Source of the DNA: Alphaproteobacteria bacterium Ga0077535
GTDB lineage: Bacteria > Pseudomonadota > Alphaproteobacteria > Caulobacterales > Aquidulcibacteraceae
Length of the DNA stretch: 64,000 bases
Direction: 5' to 3'
Assembly (NCBI GenBank): GCA_001464425.1
Contig: LNEK01000019.1
Location: 1 to 64,000 of the forward strand
A program made the translations under genes and the position numbers. The notes under the pieces are model-generated. The model was not told the origin of the DNA, made no database searches, and was given only the letters and a program-made list of their open reading frames with translations. Below are positions 52,416 to 61,078 of this stretch, piece after piece (position 1 is the first letter of the stretch; each line of letters begins with the position of its first letter).

Positions 52416-53186
52416 ATGGCGAAGCGGACGGCTAAGCGCAGACATGCCCAAGGCACCCTCAACGTTCAGGAGTTCCAGCGCGACGAAGATCGGCGTCCGC
52501 GAAGCCTGAAAGTCCTGGACGGCGGCTGGCAGCCGCCTGCCAATGATCTCAATCGCGCCGAAAGCTTCGTCAAAAACGTCCGCCCCAAATCCAAGGGCCA
52601 AACCGCCTTGATGGAGGCGATCGACACGCACGCTCTCGTGCTTGCGCTCGGGCCCGCCGGCACCGGCAAAACCTATTTGGCCATCACCAAGGCGGTTGAG
52701 GCGCTCGAAAGCGGCAAAGTCGGCCGCATCGTGCTCTCACGCCCCGCGGTGGAAGCGGGCGAATCGCTGGGCTTCCTGCCCGGCGCCATGGAAGACAAGC
52801 TCGCGCCTTACCTGCGTCCGCTCTACGACGCGCTCCAAGATCGCCTTTCGCCCAAGCGCCTCAAAGCGCTGATGGCGGAAGGCCTCATCGAAATCGCACC
52901 GGTCGGCTTCATGCGCGGCCGCACGTTGAACAATGCCTTCGTTGTCATCGACGAAGCGCAAAACTGCACCTACGGCCAAATCAAAATGTTGCTGACGCGC
53001 CTCGGCTGGAGCTCAACCATGGTCGTCACCGGCGATCCGGCGCAGACAGATTTGCTACCCGATCTCTCCGGCTTGCACAGCGTCGCCGACAAACTTGAAG
53101 GCGTTGCAAACATCGCCGTTTGCCGCCTCACCGATTCCGACATCGTCCGCCACCCGCTGGTCGCGTCCATGTTGGGTGTCTTATAG
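52416..53186 (+). CDS. PhoH family ATPase
   Basis: A 256-residue PhoH-type P-loop ATPase, related to the N-terminal part of superfamily 1 helicases. The ATG at 52416 has an excellent AAAGGAGA site; the frame continues upstream to a GTG at 52257, but that stretch is Ser-rich and unconserved. Walker A is GPAGTGKTYLA (79-89) and Walker B FVVIDEAQNCT, with RPAVEAGESLGFLPGAMEDKLAPYLRPLYD between them and VTGDPAQTD after. The cellular role, probably RNA metabolism, is not settled. A terminator follows. Confidence 0.93.
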   Translation: MAKRTAKRRHAQGTLNVQEFQRDEDRRPRSLKVLDGGWQPPANDLNRAESFVKNVRPKSKGQTALMEAIDTHALVLALGPAGTGKTYLAITKAVEALESGKVGRIVLSRPAVEAGESLGFLPGAMEDKLAPYLRPLYDALQDRLSPKRLKALMAEGLIEIAPVGFMRGRTLNNAFVVIDEAQNCTYGQIKMLLTRLGWSSTMVVTGDPAQTDLLPDLSGLHSVADKLEGVANIAVCRLTDSDIVRHPLVASMLGVL

Positions 53187-53254
53187 CCGCATTGCCCGCG
53201 CCGCTTCCTCAGCCTGCGCGGTTGTTATTGTGTTGGATTGAACGAAAACAACTG

Positions 53255-53286
53255 CGCCTCGGCTCCATGCCGGGGCGTTTTTCTTT
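53255..53286 (+). terminator. intrinsic terminator after phoH
   Basis: CGCCTCGGC (53255-53263) pairs with GCCGGGGCG (53269-53277), allowing one G-T pair, over a TCCAT loop, followed by TTTTTCTTTT. It lies about 70 bases after the phoH stop. Confidence 0.85.
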
Positions 53287-53292
53287 TGGGGC

Positions 53293-53718
53293 TTATTCTT
53301 CGCCCTCAAGATCAATGTCCAAAATCGACATCGTCAGCACGTGGCCCTCGTCCTCATCGACGGACACCGTGCCCACGAATTCATCGTGCACATAAACCTC
53401 GGCGCTGTCGGTCTTGCGCGGTCGGGCGCGCACATCGAGATCGGCCGCGTGCAAAGTCTGACGAAGCGCCGCCTGCAGGCGCGCGCGCTCCGCGTCATTG
53501 ATCGGTGCGTTCTTCTTTGCGCCCTCGGCCAACGGGATCACCAAATCGATCGCATACGAGAGCTCACCCTCGTCCTCATCGCGCAGCAATTGCGCAACGG
53601 CTTTGCCGTTGACCAGCACGTCAGCGACGTCTGCGCCCTTTGACACCACCGACACAGTCGGCGAGCCAAGCAATTTGGAAAGGTATGCGCCAAGGCGCGT
53701 GCATTCGGCTGCGTTCAA
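53293..53718 (-). CDS. DUF3126 protein with a tandem-duplicated domain
   Basis: A 141-residue protein built of two DUF3126-like halves. The C-terminal half (about 80-141) shows the family sequence RARPRKTDSAEVYVHDEFVG, then VDEDEGHVLTMSILDIDLE. The N-terminal half (about 5-65) has the parallel YLSKLLGSPTVSVVSKG, ADVLVNGKAVAQLLRDEDEG and LSYAIDLVIPL. DUF3126 proteins are usually about 70 residues and single-domain. Function unknown. The downstream neighbour is the phoH gene on the other strand, convergent. Confidence 0.82.
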   Translation of the reverse strand: MNAAECTRLGAYLSKLLGSPTVSVVSKGADVADVLVNGKAVAQLLRDEDEGELSYAIDLVIPLAEGAKKNAPINDAERARLQAALRQTLHAADLDVRARPRKTDSAEVYVHDEFVGTVSVDEDEGHVLTMSILDIDLEGEE

Positions 53719-53784
53719 GGCCGTCTCCTTAAGAGGCGAACCTCGTCTCTGGCGCTTTCGAGGTCAAGCGCCGGAAGCCCGGAA

Positions 53785-54066
53785 CTAGTCGAAATCCCAG
53801 TGCGTGGCTTCGCGTCGCAGATGCCGGCCGAACAAAAAGCACGCCAGTGCGGCCGCGCCGAAGCCGATCATCACCGCGAGATAATCGTACATCCCATCGG
53901 TCAGCGCGCTCCGCACCGTCATCGGCGTGTAAGCCGCGATCATCGCCACCACGACGGCGAGAGCCACGCCGGTCTTGATGAACACATCGCCGAAGAAAAA
54001 ATTCCGGTCAATTTCCTTGCGCGGACGACGCTGCGCCTTGGCGGCGGATGTTTTGCGTTTGGCCAT
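53785..54066 (-). CDS. small two-span membrane protein, hypothetical
   Basis: A 93-residue protein with a basic N-terminus (MAKRKTSAAKAQRRPRKEIDRN) followed by two TM segments (about 33-48 and 62-80). The ending (RHLRREATHWDFD) is charged. It may be a small inner-membrane protein of unknown function. It lies upstream of the DUF3126 gene on the same strand and 54 bases from the gatA stop. Confidence 0.65.
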   Translation of the reverse strand: MAKRKTSAAKAQRRPRKEIDRNFFFGDVFIKTGVALAVVVAMIAAYTPMTVRSALTDGMYDYLAVMIGFGAAALACFLFGRHLRREATHWDFD

Positions 54067-54119
54067 GTAGCGAGGCTAACGGGATTCGCAAACGCTACGG
54101 CGCCGGAACGAGCGTCAGC

Positions 54120-55553
54120 CTACACCCACCACTTAGCCGCCTTCGCGCGGAAGCCAGCCGCCCGCTCCAACTCGGCGCTCACCGCAAACACGCTCTCTTC
54201 GTCCAAAGCCTTGCCGATCACTTGCAGCCCGAGCGGCAAGCCGTTCGCATCCACCGCCGCAGGCAAAGCCAGAGCCGGCAATCCCGCCAAGTTCGCCGTC
54301 ACCGTGAAGATGTCGTTCAAGTACATCGCCACCGGGTCATCGCCCTTTTCGCCGAGCGCAAACGCCGCTGACGGCGTCGCCGGCGTCAAGATCGCATCCA
54401 CACGCTCGAACGCGTCCCTGAAATCCTGCGCGATGCGTTGGCGCACCTTCTGCGCGCGCAAATAATACGCGTCGTAATAGCCGGCGCTCAGCACATAGGT
54501 GCCTATCAGAATGCGCCGCTGCACTTCAGCGCCAAAGCCCGAGGCGCGCGTGTTCTCGTACGTGCTGTTCAAATCGCGGCCCGCGACACGCGCGCCGTAG
54601 CGCATGCCATCATAGCGCGCGAGGTTGGACGACGCTTCAGCCGGCGCCACGATATAATAGGTCGGCAGCGCGTACTTGGTGTGCTTCAGCGAAATCGGCA
54701 CGATCTCTGCGCCCGCCGCCTTCGCCCACTCGATACCTTGCTGCCACAAAGCCTCGATCTCGGCCGGCATGCCATCAACGCGATACTCCTCCGGCACGCC
54801 AATCTTCATGCCCTTGATCGAGCGCTTCGTCGCCGCGCGAAAATCCGGCAGCGCGTTCGTCAGCGAGGTCGAATCCTTGGGATCGTGCCCCGCCATTGAT
54901 TGCAGCAGGATCGCGCTATCTTCGACCGTCTTCGCAATCGGCCCCGCCTGATCGAGCGACGACGCAAACGCCACGATGCCCCAACGCGAACAGCGCCCGT
55001 AGGTTGGCTTAATGCCGACAGTGCCGGTGAACGCCGCGGGCTGGCGGATCGACCCGCCCGTATCCGTCGCCGTCGCGCCCAAGCACAAATCGGCCGCCAC
55101 AGCAGAAGCGCTGCCGCCAGACGACCCACCCGGCGTCAGCTTCGAATCTTCGTTGCCGCGCCGCCAAGGCGAAACCACCGGCCCGAAATGCGATGTCTCG
55201 TTCGACGAGCCCATCGCGAATTCGTCCATATTGAGCTTGCCCAACATCACCGCGCCATCGCGGAAAAGCTGGCCGCTCACCGTGCTCTCATAGGTCGGCG
55301 TGAACTCGCCGAGAATGCCCGAGCACGCTGTCGTGCGCACGCCCTCGGTGCAAAACAAGTCCTTGATCCCAAGAGGTGCGCCTTCCAGCGGCCCTGCCTT
55401 GCCCGCGGCGCGCTTTTCGTCCGACGCCTTCGCCTGCGCGCGCGCCTTCTCGGGCGTTGTCACCACGAACGCATTGAGATGCGGATTGGCCTTATCGATC
55501 GCCGCGATGAACGCCTCGGTCAGGTCGACGGAGGAGAACTGTTTCTTCTCCAT
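54120..55553 (-). CDS. gatA: Asp/Glu-tRNA(Asn/Gln) amidotransferase subunit A
   Basis: The glutaminase and amidase subunit of GatCAB. The amidase signature catalytic triad is present: Lys in GIKDLF, cis-Ser and Ser in [10 protein letters not shown] and [11 protein letters not shown]. The ATG at 55553 begins [15 protein letters not shown]. An in-frame TGA lies two codons upstream, so the usual first 15-20 residues of the family (a LTLAEARDALR-type helix) are missing here. The gene is 477 residues. It follows the GNAT gene, which separates it from gatC, so all three may share a transcript. Confidence 0.95.
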   Translation of the reverse strand: MEKKQFSSVDLTEAFIAAIDKANPHLNAFVVTTPEKARAQAKASDEKRAAGKAGPLEGAPLGIKDLFCTEGVRTTACSGILGEFTPTYESTVSGQLFRDGAVMLGKLNMDEFAMGSSNETSHFGPVVSPWRRGNEDSKLTPGGSSGGSASAVAADLCLGATATDTGGSIRQPAAFTGTVGIKPTYGRCSRWGIVAFASSLDQAGPIAKTVEDSAILLQSMAGHDPKDSTSLTNALPDFRAATKRSIKGMKIGVPEEYRVDGMPAEIEALWQQGIEWAKAAGAEIVPISLKHTKYALPTYYIVAPAEASSNLARYDGMRYGARVAGRDLNSTYENTRASGFGAEVQRRILIGTYVLSAGYYDAYYLRAQKVRQRIAQDFRDAFERVDAILTPATPSAAFALGEKGDDPVAMYLNDIFTVTANLAGLPALALPAAVDANGLPLGLQVIGKALDEESVFAVSAELERAAGFRAKAAKWWV

Positions 55554-55563
55554 CCCTCATATG

Positions 55564-56025
55564 TTATGCACTCAGTGATTTTGCGTAGAACGCCGTCCAG
55601 GCGCTCGGCGGATAATCCAAAATCGGCTCGCACGTTTCGAAGCCGCCGCGCTCATATACGCGCTTGGCCGCATCGAAGTTCGAGCCCGTCTCCAACACGA
55701 CGCGGCTCAAGCCTTCCTGTCGGGCGAGCGCTTCGATCCGCTCCAGGATCGCGCCGCCGACGCCGAGCCCGCGCGCCTCAGGCTTCACAAACATGCGCTT
55801 CACTTCGCCAACAGCGCCGTGACGGCGCAGCGCGCCCATGCCCAACGTCGCGCCGTCCGCATCGCGCGCTACGAACAAAGTCGTATCCGCGCCAGCCATT
55901 TGCTCGACCGTCATGTGATGGCGAAACTCAGCCGGCGTCAGCTCGAACGTGTATTCGTTCAGCGCCTTCACCAGCGCCCGCACATCATCAAAGAGCGGCG
56001 TTTCGACGGCGATCGTGAAGCTCAC
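55564..56025 (-). CDS. GNAT family N-acetyltransferase
   Basis: A 153-residue acetyltransferase with the acetyl-CoA-binding VKPEARGLGVGGAILERI motif (RxxGxG/A), preceded by GEVKRMFV and followed by VVLETGSNFDAAKRVYERGGFE. The substrate is unknown. It lies between gatC (overlap 4 bases, ATGA) and gatA (10 bases), so it sits inside the gatC-gatA operon. Confidence 0.9.
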   Translation of the reverse strand: MSFTIAVETPLFDDVRALVKALNEYTFELTPAEFRHHMTVEQMAGADTTLFVARDADGATLGMGALRRHGAVGEVKRMFVKPEARGLGVGGAILERIEALARQEGLSRVVLETGSNFDAAKRVYERGGFETCEPILDYPPSAWTAFYAKSLSA

Positions 56026-56312
56026 TCCACCACCTTCGGCACCACGAAGAATCCATCTTCGCTCTTCGGCGCATTCTTCAGCACGCGCTCAGGATCAGCG
56101 CCGTCGTTCACGACATCATCCCGCATCGGCAACGAGAGCCCCTCGACCGCGCTGGTCATCGGCTCGACGCCTTCGACATCGACCTCATTCAGCTGCTCGA
56201 TCCAGGCCATGATGCCATTAAGCTCTTTGGCCATGGGCGCGACGCGCTCTTCGGGCAGCGCCAGGCGCGCGAGCTTGGCGACCTTGCGTACGGTTTTCTC
56301 ATCGATTGACAT
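56022..56312 (-). CDS. gatC: Asp/Glu-tRNA(Asn/Gln) amidotransferase subunit C
   Basis: A 96-residue stabilising subunit of GatCAB. It starts MSIDEKTVRKVAKLARLALPEE and has ELNGIMAWIEQLNEVDVEGVEPMTSA, then the ending RDDVVNDGADPERVLKNAPKSEDGFFVVPKVVE, which is typical of GatC. The gene is divergent from the ruvX gene (through the lipoprotein gene) and heads the gat operon. Confidence 0.96.
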   Translation of the reverse strand: MSIDEKTVRKVAKLARLALPEERVAPMAKELNGIMAWIEQLNEVDVEGVEPMTSAVEGLSLPMRDDVVNDGADPERVLKNAPKSEDGFFVVPKVVE

Positions 56313-56344
56313 GAGCCGGGGCTTATAGGCCCCCGCTTACCCGT

Positions 56345-56776
56345 TCAAGAGCCGGCTGGGCTGCACGTGCCAGTCCAGGTGTTCGTGGTCCCCGGAGCGC
56401 CTTCGCTGAGGGTGAACGAGCGCTGGTCGCCGGAGATTTGGAGGTCCGCCGTATAGTTTGTACGGTCATTGGTGCGCATGGTCCAGGCGAAGGGCGCATT
56501 CGAGACGCGCGGTGTGTAGGTCGCGTCCTCACAACCAGTGGCGATGCAGAATCGGCCCGCGCCGCCCCGCGCCGGAACTTCCAGTGAAATATAGAGCGTC
56601 GATTGTTCGCCGGGGTTCGCCGCCGTGCAGCCGCCTGCCGGGCAAGTCCGCACGTCCCCGGCATTGCAGGCCAATGTCGCGCTAAGCGCTGGCATTTGAA
56701 CGATGGGGCCGGAGCTTTCCGGAGCGGCGCAGGCCGCGAGGCCAAGAACGGAAGCGAGAAGGATAAAACGAAGCAT
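56345..56776 (-). CDS. lipoprotein, hypothetical
   Basis: A 143-residue protein. The ATG at 56776 gives a lipoprotein signal MLRFILLASVLGLAAC with an LAAC lipobox. The mature part has several cysteines in CNAGDVRTCPAGGCTAANPGE and CIATGCEDATY, and a beta-rich C-terminus ending TNTWTGTCSPAGS. No family recognised. An upstream in-frame ATG at 56833 would run into the ruvX promoter and is not favoured. It lies downstream-free, convergent to nothing, beside gatC. Confidence 0.72.
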   Translation of the reverse strand: MLRFILLASVLGLAACAAPESSGPIVQMPALSATLACNAGDVRTCPAGGCTAANPGEQSTLYISLEVPARGGAGRFCIATGCEDATYTPRVSNAPFAWTMRTNDRTNYTADLQISGDQRSFTLSEGAPGTTNTWTGTCSPAGS

Positions 56777-56838
56777 CCCACATTGAAGACCTCCGCTTGA
56801 CCTCGCGCAATCACGCGCCGAGTGATGGCGCACATTTA

Positions 56839-57315
56839 ATGGCCATGCTCGATCTCCCCGCCTTCGCCGCCGCCCTGCCGGCGCGCGCCGCCATTCTGGG
56901 TCTCGATCCCGGCGAAAAGCGCATCGGCGTCGCTGTCAGCGATACCACGCGCATGATTGCATCGTCCTTGGGCACAGTCGCGCGCACCAAGTTCGCGGCC
57001 GACGCGGAAGCCATCCTCAAATTCTTCGATCAGCGTCAATGCGCCGGCCTGGTCATCGGCTTGCCGCTCAACATGGACGGCTCATCCGGCCCTTCTGCAC
57101 AAAGCGCCCGCGCCTTCGCGCGCAATCTCGTCGCTCAGCGCGACGTGCCACTGCTGCTCTGGGACGAGCGCCTCTCCACCGCCGCCGTGACGCGCACGCT
57201 GATCGAGGGCGACGCTTCGCGCCGGCGCCGCGGCGAAGTCGTCGATAAAATGGCCGCCGCCTACATGCTGCAAGGCGCGCTGGACGCAATGCAGGAACGC
57301 CGCACCGATGACTGA
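56839..57315 (+). CDS. ruvX: YqgF/RuvX family putative Holliday-junction resolvase
   Basis: A 158-residue RNase H-fold protein (from the ATG at 56839; an ATG at 56845 or a TTG at 56797 are alternatives). Motifs: AILGLDPGEKRIGVAVSD with the first catalytic Asp, VIGLPLNMDGSSGPSA, WDERLSTA with the acidic residue, and VVDKMAAAYMLQ with the last Asp. YqgF proteins also process pre-16S rRNA 5' ends, so a rRNA role is as likely as recombination. It overlaps the AEC transporter gene by 8 bases. Confidence 0.93.
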   Translation: MAMLDLPAFAAALPARAAILGLDPGEKRIGVAVSDTTRMIASSLGTVARTKFAADAEAILKFFDQRQCAGLVIGLPLNMDGSSGPSAQSARAFARNLVAQRDVPLLLWDERLSTAAVTRTLIEGDASRRRRGEVVDKMAAAYMLQGALDAMQERRTDD

Positions 57316-58225
57316 CGTCCTCGGCGCACTTGTCCCGACCTTCATCCTCATCGCGCTCGGCTACACCGCCCGCGCCGCGCGCATCGCCACGGCCGAGCAG
57401 TTCGGCATGGTCAATCGCTTCGGCTATTTCATCCTCTACCCAGCGTTTCTATTCACGCTGATTTCCGGCGCCGATTTCGCTGGCGCGGATGCGCTGCCGT
57501 TCATCGGCGGCGTTCTGCTCGGCTTTATGGGCGTCGTTGTATCCGCGCTCGGTTTGCGTTTCATCTTCCGGGGCGACGGCCCAGCCTACACAAGCGTCTT
57601 TCAAGGCAGCGTACGCTGGAACGGCTTCGCCCTGCTCGCCGCGGCCCCAGCACTTTTCGGCCCCGAAGGCCCCGCACTCATCGGCCTCGCCTTCGGCCCG
57701 CTCGTGCTGACCCTCAACATCATCTGCGTCATTGTCCTCGCGCGCTGGGGCTCGGCGCGCGCCACTTCAATGCGCGCCGTGCTGGATCAGATCATCGCCA
57801 ATCCGCTCATTCTCGCCTGCGCGTTCGGCATCGCTACAAATCTCGCCGGCATCCACGACCTCGGCTACGCCAGCGACGCGCTCGATCTGCTCGGCGGCGC
57901 GGCCATGCCGATCGCGCTCATGTGCGTTGGCGCCGGGCTCGATTTCAGCGCGCTGCGCGCGTCCTTCGCCAAGGTAGCCACCGCCTCGGCGATGCGCCTC
58001 GTGCTTGCGCCGCTCCTCGTATACAGCGCCTGCATGCTCACCGGCGCCGGCCCGCTCGCCACCGCCGTCGCTGTCGGCATCGCCTCCACGCCCACGGCAG
58101 CAGCCGGCTACACTTTGGCGCGCGAAATGGGCGGCGACGCGCGCCTGATGGCCGCCATCATCACGGCCACTACGGCGCTCTCTTTCATCACGATGCCGAT
58201 AGCGATTACGCTGGCGCTACGCTGA
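57308..58225 (+). CDS. AEC (auxin efflux carrier) family transporter
   Basis: A 305-residue membrane protein with about ten TM segments of the AEC/PIN-type family. It starts LGALVPTFILIALGYTARAARI and has GYFILYPAFLFTLISG, an AMPIALMCVGAGLDFSALR stretch and the ending RLMAAIITATTALSFITMPIAIT. Substrates of bacterial members include malate and other organic acids, and remain unknown here. It overlaps ruvX by 8 bases. Confidence 0.9.
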   Translation: MTDVLGALVPTFILIALGYTARAARIATAEQFGMVNRFGYFILYPAFLFTLISGADFAGADALPFIGGVLLGFMGVVVSALGLRFIFRGDGPAYTSVFQGSVRWNGFALLAAAPALFGPEGPALIGLAFGPLVLTLNIICVIVLARWGSARATSMRAVLDQIIANPLILACAFGIATNLAGIHDLGYASDALDLLGGAAMPIALMCVGAGLDFSALRASFAKVATASAMRLVLAPLLVYSACMLTGAGPLATAVAVGIASTPTAAAGYTLAREMGGDARLMAAIITATTALSFITMPIAITLALR

Positions 58226-58232
58226 CCAGAGA

Positions 58233-58484
58233 TCAGCGCTTCCTGAGCGGCTCCACTGGTTCACTGGCGCCGACCACCATCTCCGCATCTTCCTCGAACC
58301 CCGGATGGTTGGTCGGATCAGCGCGATAGGTCTCTGCCTGCGAGACAGGTTCGAGCGGCGCATGAGCCCGCGCCTCGGCCTGCGGCGCGTTGCCTGCCCC
58401 AATCCCGGCGACGACGGCGGCCAAAGCCAGACCGATCGGCCGCAACGGGGTAGCTTCCTCACGCTTCGGGTGCGATTTCGACAT
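58233..58484 (-). CDS. small hypothetical protein (possibly membrane-anchored)
   Basis: An 83-residue ORF with an AAGGAGG site five bases before the ATG at 58484. Residues 17-31 (IGLALAAVVAGIGAG) may be a membrane anchor; the remaining part is Pro/Glu/Ala-rich and unstructured. No family recognised. It converges on the AEC transporter gene. Confidence 0.55.
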   Translation of the reverse strand: MSKSHPKREEATPLRPIGLALAAVVAGIGAGNAPQAEARAHAPLEPVSQAETYRADPTNHPGFEEDAEMVVGASEPVEPLRKR

Positions 58485-58648
58485 CACGCCCTCCTTTTTG
58501 GTTCAAAGACGATGCAACCCGCCTTGTCCCACCCTGGAACAAAAGTAGTACAGCACCGAGTCCCAGGCGCCAAGATGGCTGAAACGATTATCCCCGCCTT
58601 GTTTGCGCCGCGCTTGCGGCGAAGCCGACACAGGGCTTAACAAGCGGC

Positions 58649-59641
58649 ATGGCTCAGCGACCGACCGGCGTGAAAAAATCCGAAGCACGCACGAGCCCCG
58701 TTCGTTTTCGGCATAAGCACCTTCTGCAGATCGCTGACCTCAACCGCGAAGAAGCCGAGAGCCTGCTCGATCGCGCCGAGCACTTTGCGCCGTTGGCCGA
58801 GCAAAAGATCAAGAAGCTCGACACCCTTCGGGGACGCACGCAGATCAATCTCTTCTTTGAAAACTCGACGCGGACGCAGAGCTCTTTCGAACTCGCCGGC
58901 AAGCGCATGGGCGCCGACGTCGTCAACATGTCGGTAAAATCATCGAGCGTCGCCAAGGGCGAAACGCTGATCGATACCGCGACAACATTGAACGCGATGC
59001 GCCCCGATCTGCTCGTCGTACGTCACGGCTCATCGGGCGCCGTCGAATTGCTTTCACAAAAAGTCGATTGCTCCGTCATCAATGCGGGCGACGGCAAACA
59101 TGAGCACCCAACACAAGCTCTGCTCGACGCCTTCACGATCCGCGACAATCTCGGTCACGTCGAAGGCCTCACGATCGCGATCTGCGGCGATGTCATGCAC
59201 AGCCGCGTCGCCCGCTCGAACGTTGCGCTGCTGACCTTGCTCGGCGCACAGGTGCGCTTGATCGGCCCACCCACTTTGATGCCCGCCGGCGCTGAGCGCT
59301 GGGGCGCGAAAGTCTTTCACTCGATGAAGGACGGCCTGAAGGATGCCGACGTCGTCATGATGCTGCGCGTGCAGCGCGAGCGTATGGCCGGCGGCTTTTT
59401 CCCATCCGCCCGCGAGTTCTTCTGGTTCTACGGCCTCGACGAAGACAAACTAAAATTCGCCAAGCCCGGCGCCATCGTTATGCACCCAGGCCCGATGAAT
59501 CGCGGCGTCGAGATCGACTCCAGCGTCGCCGACAATCCGAAAGTCTCAGTCATCGAAACCCAAGTACGGATGGGCGTGGCGGTCCGTATGGCGGTGCTCG
59601 AAGCGCTCGCCGAACACGGCGCCAACACGGAGAAAGCCTGA
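58649..59641 (+). CDS. pyrB: aspartate carbamoyltransferase catalytic subunit
   Basis: This enzyme condenses carbamoyl phosphate with aspartate in de novo pyrimidine synthesis. The 330-residue protein has the carbamoyl phosphate site [18 protein letters not shown] (STRT), [36 protein letters not shown] and the ending [22 protein letters not shown]. It is followed by a one-base overlap into a small ORF and then the dihydroorotase-like gene. Confidence 0.96.
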   Translation: MAQRPTGVKKSEARTSPVRFRHKHLLQIADLNREEAESLLDRAEHFAPLAEQKIKKLDTLRGRTQINLFFENSTRTQSSFELAGKRMGADVVNMSVKSSSVAKGETLIDTATTLNAMRPDLLVVRHGSSGAVELLSQKVDCSVINAGDGKHEHPTQALLDAFTIRDNLGHVEGLTIAICGDVMHSRVARSNVALLTLLGAQVRLIGPPTLMPAGAERWGAKVFHSMKDGLKDADVVMMLRVQRERMAGGFFPSAREFFWFYGLDEDKLKFAKPGAIVMHPGPMNRGVEIDSSVADNPKVSVIETQVRMGVAVRMAVLEALAEHGANTEKA

Positions 59642-59790
59642 TGTGGCTCTTTCTGCTCTGGTGGTGCGTGGATGATCACCTTGCCACCGCACTTGAAACA
59701 CCCGGCCTCGGCGATCTGCCGATCTGGGTGCCCTTCATCATCGCCATCGCCTTCTCGACAACGCTCAACGTGGCGATGAAACGCAAATGA
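59641..59790 (+). CDS. 49-aa putative membrane protein between pyrB and pyrC
   Basis: The ORF starts ATGTGGCTC at 59641, inside the pyrB stop (TGATG), and its stop TGA overlaps the start of the dihydroorotase gene by 4 bases (ATGA). The 49 residues read [20 protein letters not shown] at the start, then LGDLPIWVPFIIAIAFSTTL and a final KRK. There are two hydrophobic stretches. The double overlap is good evidence that it is translated in the operon. I know no family for it. Confidence 0.6.
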   Translation: MWLFLLWWCVDDHLATALETPGLGDLPIWVPFIIAIAFSTTLNVAMKRK

Positions 59791-61067
59791 CGCGCCCAAC
59801 CTTAATCAAGAACGCAAAGCTGATCGACCCGGCTAAGAACAAGGTCGAGGACGGCGCGATTTTATTCGACGATAAGATCATCGACGTCGGCGCGATCACG
59901 AGCGCGCCTGACGGCGCCGAGATCATCGATGCGCAAGGCCTCCATCTCGCACCGGGCCTGATCGATATGCGCGTCACCATCGGCGAGCCCGGCGCCGAGC
60001 ATAAAGAGACATTTAAATCCGCAGGCCGCGCAGCAGCGGCGGGCGGCGTCACCACCATGGTGATGCAGCCGAACACGACGCCCATCATCGATGACCAAAG
60101 CTTGGTCGACTACGTCCTTCGCCGCGGGCCGGACCGCTCTGGCGGCGTGCGCGTACTCCCAGCCGCGGCGCTGACCAAACACCTCGACGGCGAGTTGATG
60201 ACCGAGATCGGCCTCATGGCCGAAGCCGGCGCCGTGCTCTTCAGCAACGGCGACAAGCCGATCGTCTCCGCCCGCGTGCTGCGGCGCGCGCTGAGCTACG
60301 CCACGAGTTTCGGGGCGCTCATCGCCCACCGCCCCGAGGATCCCTACCTCGCTGAAGGCGGCGTCATGCACGAAGGCGAGCTCGCTGCGCGCTTGGGCCT
60401 GCCAGGCATCCCTGCCGTCGCCGAACTGATCATGGCCGAACGTGACCTCGCGCTCGCCGAACTCACCGGCGGCCGGCTCCTGCTCGACATGCTGTCATCG
60501 GCGCAAACGCTGCCTTCTCTGAAACGCGCTAAGGGACGCGGCGTCAACGCGTTCGCGAGCGTCAACGTCCATCATCTCGTGCTCAACGAACAGGACGTCG
60601 ACGGCTATCGGACCTTCGCCAAGCTCTCACCGCCGCTGCGTAGCGAGGATGATCGCGTCGCGCTTACGCACGCTGTCACCGACGGCCTGATCGATGTCAT
60701 CGTCTCCGGCCACGACCCGCAGCAGGCGGAAGACAAGCGACTACCGTTCGAAGAAGCCGCCTTCGGCGCCGTGGGGCTTGAGACTCTGCTCGCCGGCGCG
60801 CTTACGCTGCACCACAATAGCGACGTCGCACTCAACACGCTGATCCGCGCCATGACGCTGAAGCCGGCAGAGCTACTGAAGCTGCCCACCGGCCGCCTCA
60901 GCAAAAACGCGCCTGCGGATATCATCCTCATCGACATTGGCGCGCCGTTCAAACTGGACAGCGACAAGCTCCGTTCCAAATCCAACAATTCACCGTTTGA
61001 CGAAAAGCTGCTGCAAGGCGTCGTCAAACGGACATTCATCGCCGGCAAAACCGTGCACGGCGGCTAA
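59787..61067 (+). CDS. pyrC: dihydroorotase-like protein, probably non-catalytic (PyrC-like)
   Basis: A 426-residue amidohydrolase-fold protein of the dihydroorotase family. It has the family start (IDPAKNKVEDGAILFD, APGLIDMRVTIGEPGAEHKET), but the usual HxH metal ligands after LID are Arg62 and Thr64. The later His in SGHDPQQAEDKRLPFEEA retains the typical DHAPH-like position only in part. This matches the inactive PyrC-like chains that pair with aspartate carbamoyltransferase in many bacteria. A true dihydroorotase would then be encoded elsewhere. It lies directly downstream of the small ORF. Confidence 0.85.
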   Translation: MTRPTLIKNAKLIDPAKNKVEDGAILFDDKIIDVGAITSAPDGAEIIDAQGLHLAPGLIDMRVTIGEPGAEHKETFKSAGRAAAAGGVTTMVMQPNTTPIIDDQSLVDYVLRRGPDRSGGVRVLPAAALTKHLDGELMTEIGLMAEAGAVLFSNGDKPIVSARVLRRALSYATSFGALIAHRPEDPYLAEGGVMHEGELAARLGLPGIPAVAELIMAERDLALAELTGGRLLLDMLSSAQTLPSLKRAKGRGVNAFASVNVHHLVLNEQDVDGYRTFAKLSPPLRSEDDRVALTHAVTDGLIDVIVSGHDPQQAEDKRLPFEEAAFGAVGLETLLAGALTLHHNSDVALNTLIRAMTLKPAELLKLPTGRLSKNAPADIILIDIGAPFKLDSDKLRSKSNNSPFDEKLLQGVVKRTFIAGKTVHGG

Positions 61068-61078
61068 GGAGGCAAGGC

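Noticed and set aside
54900..56018. Plus-strand ORF (372 aa) opposite gatA and the GNAT gene
   Set aside because: Antisense to conserved genes, Arg-rich, no family features.
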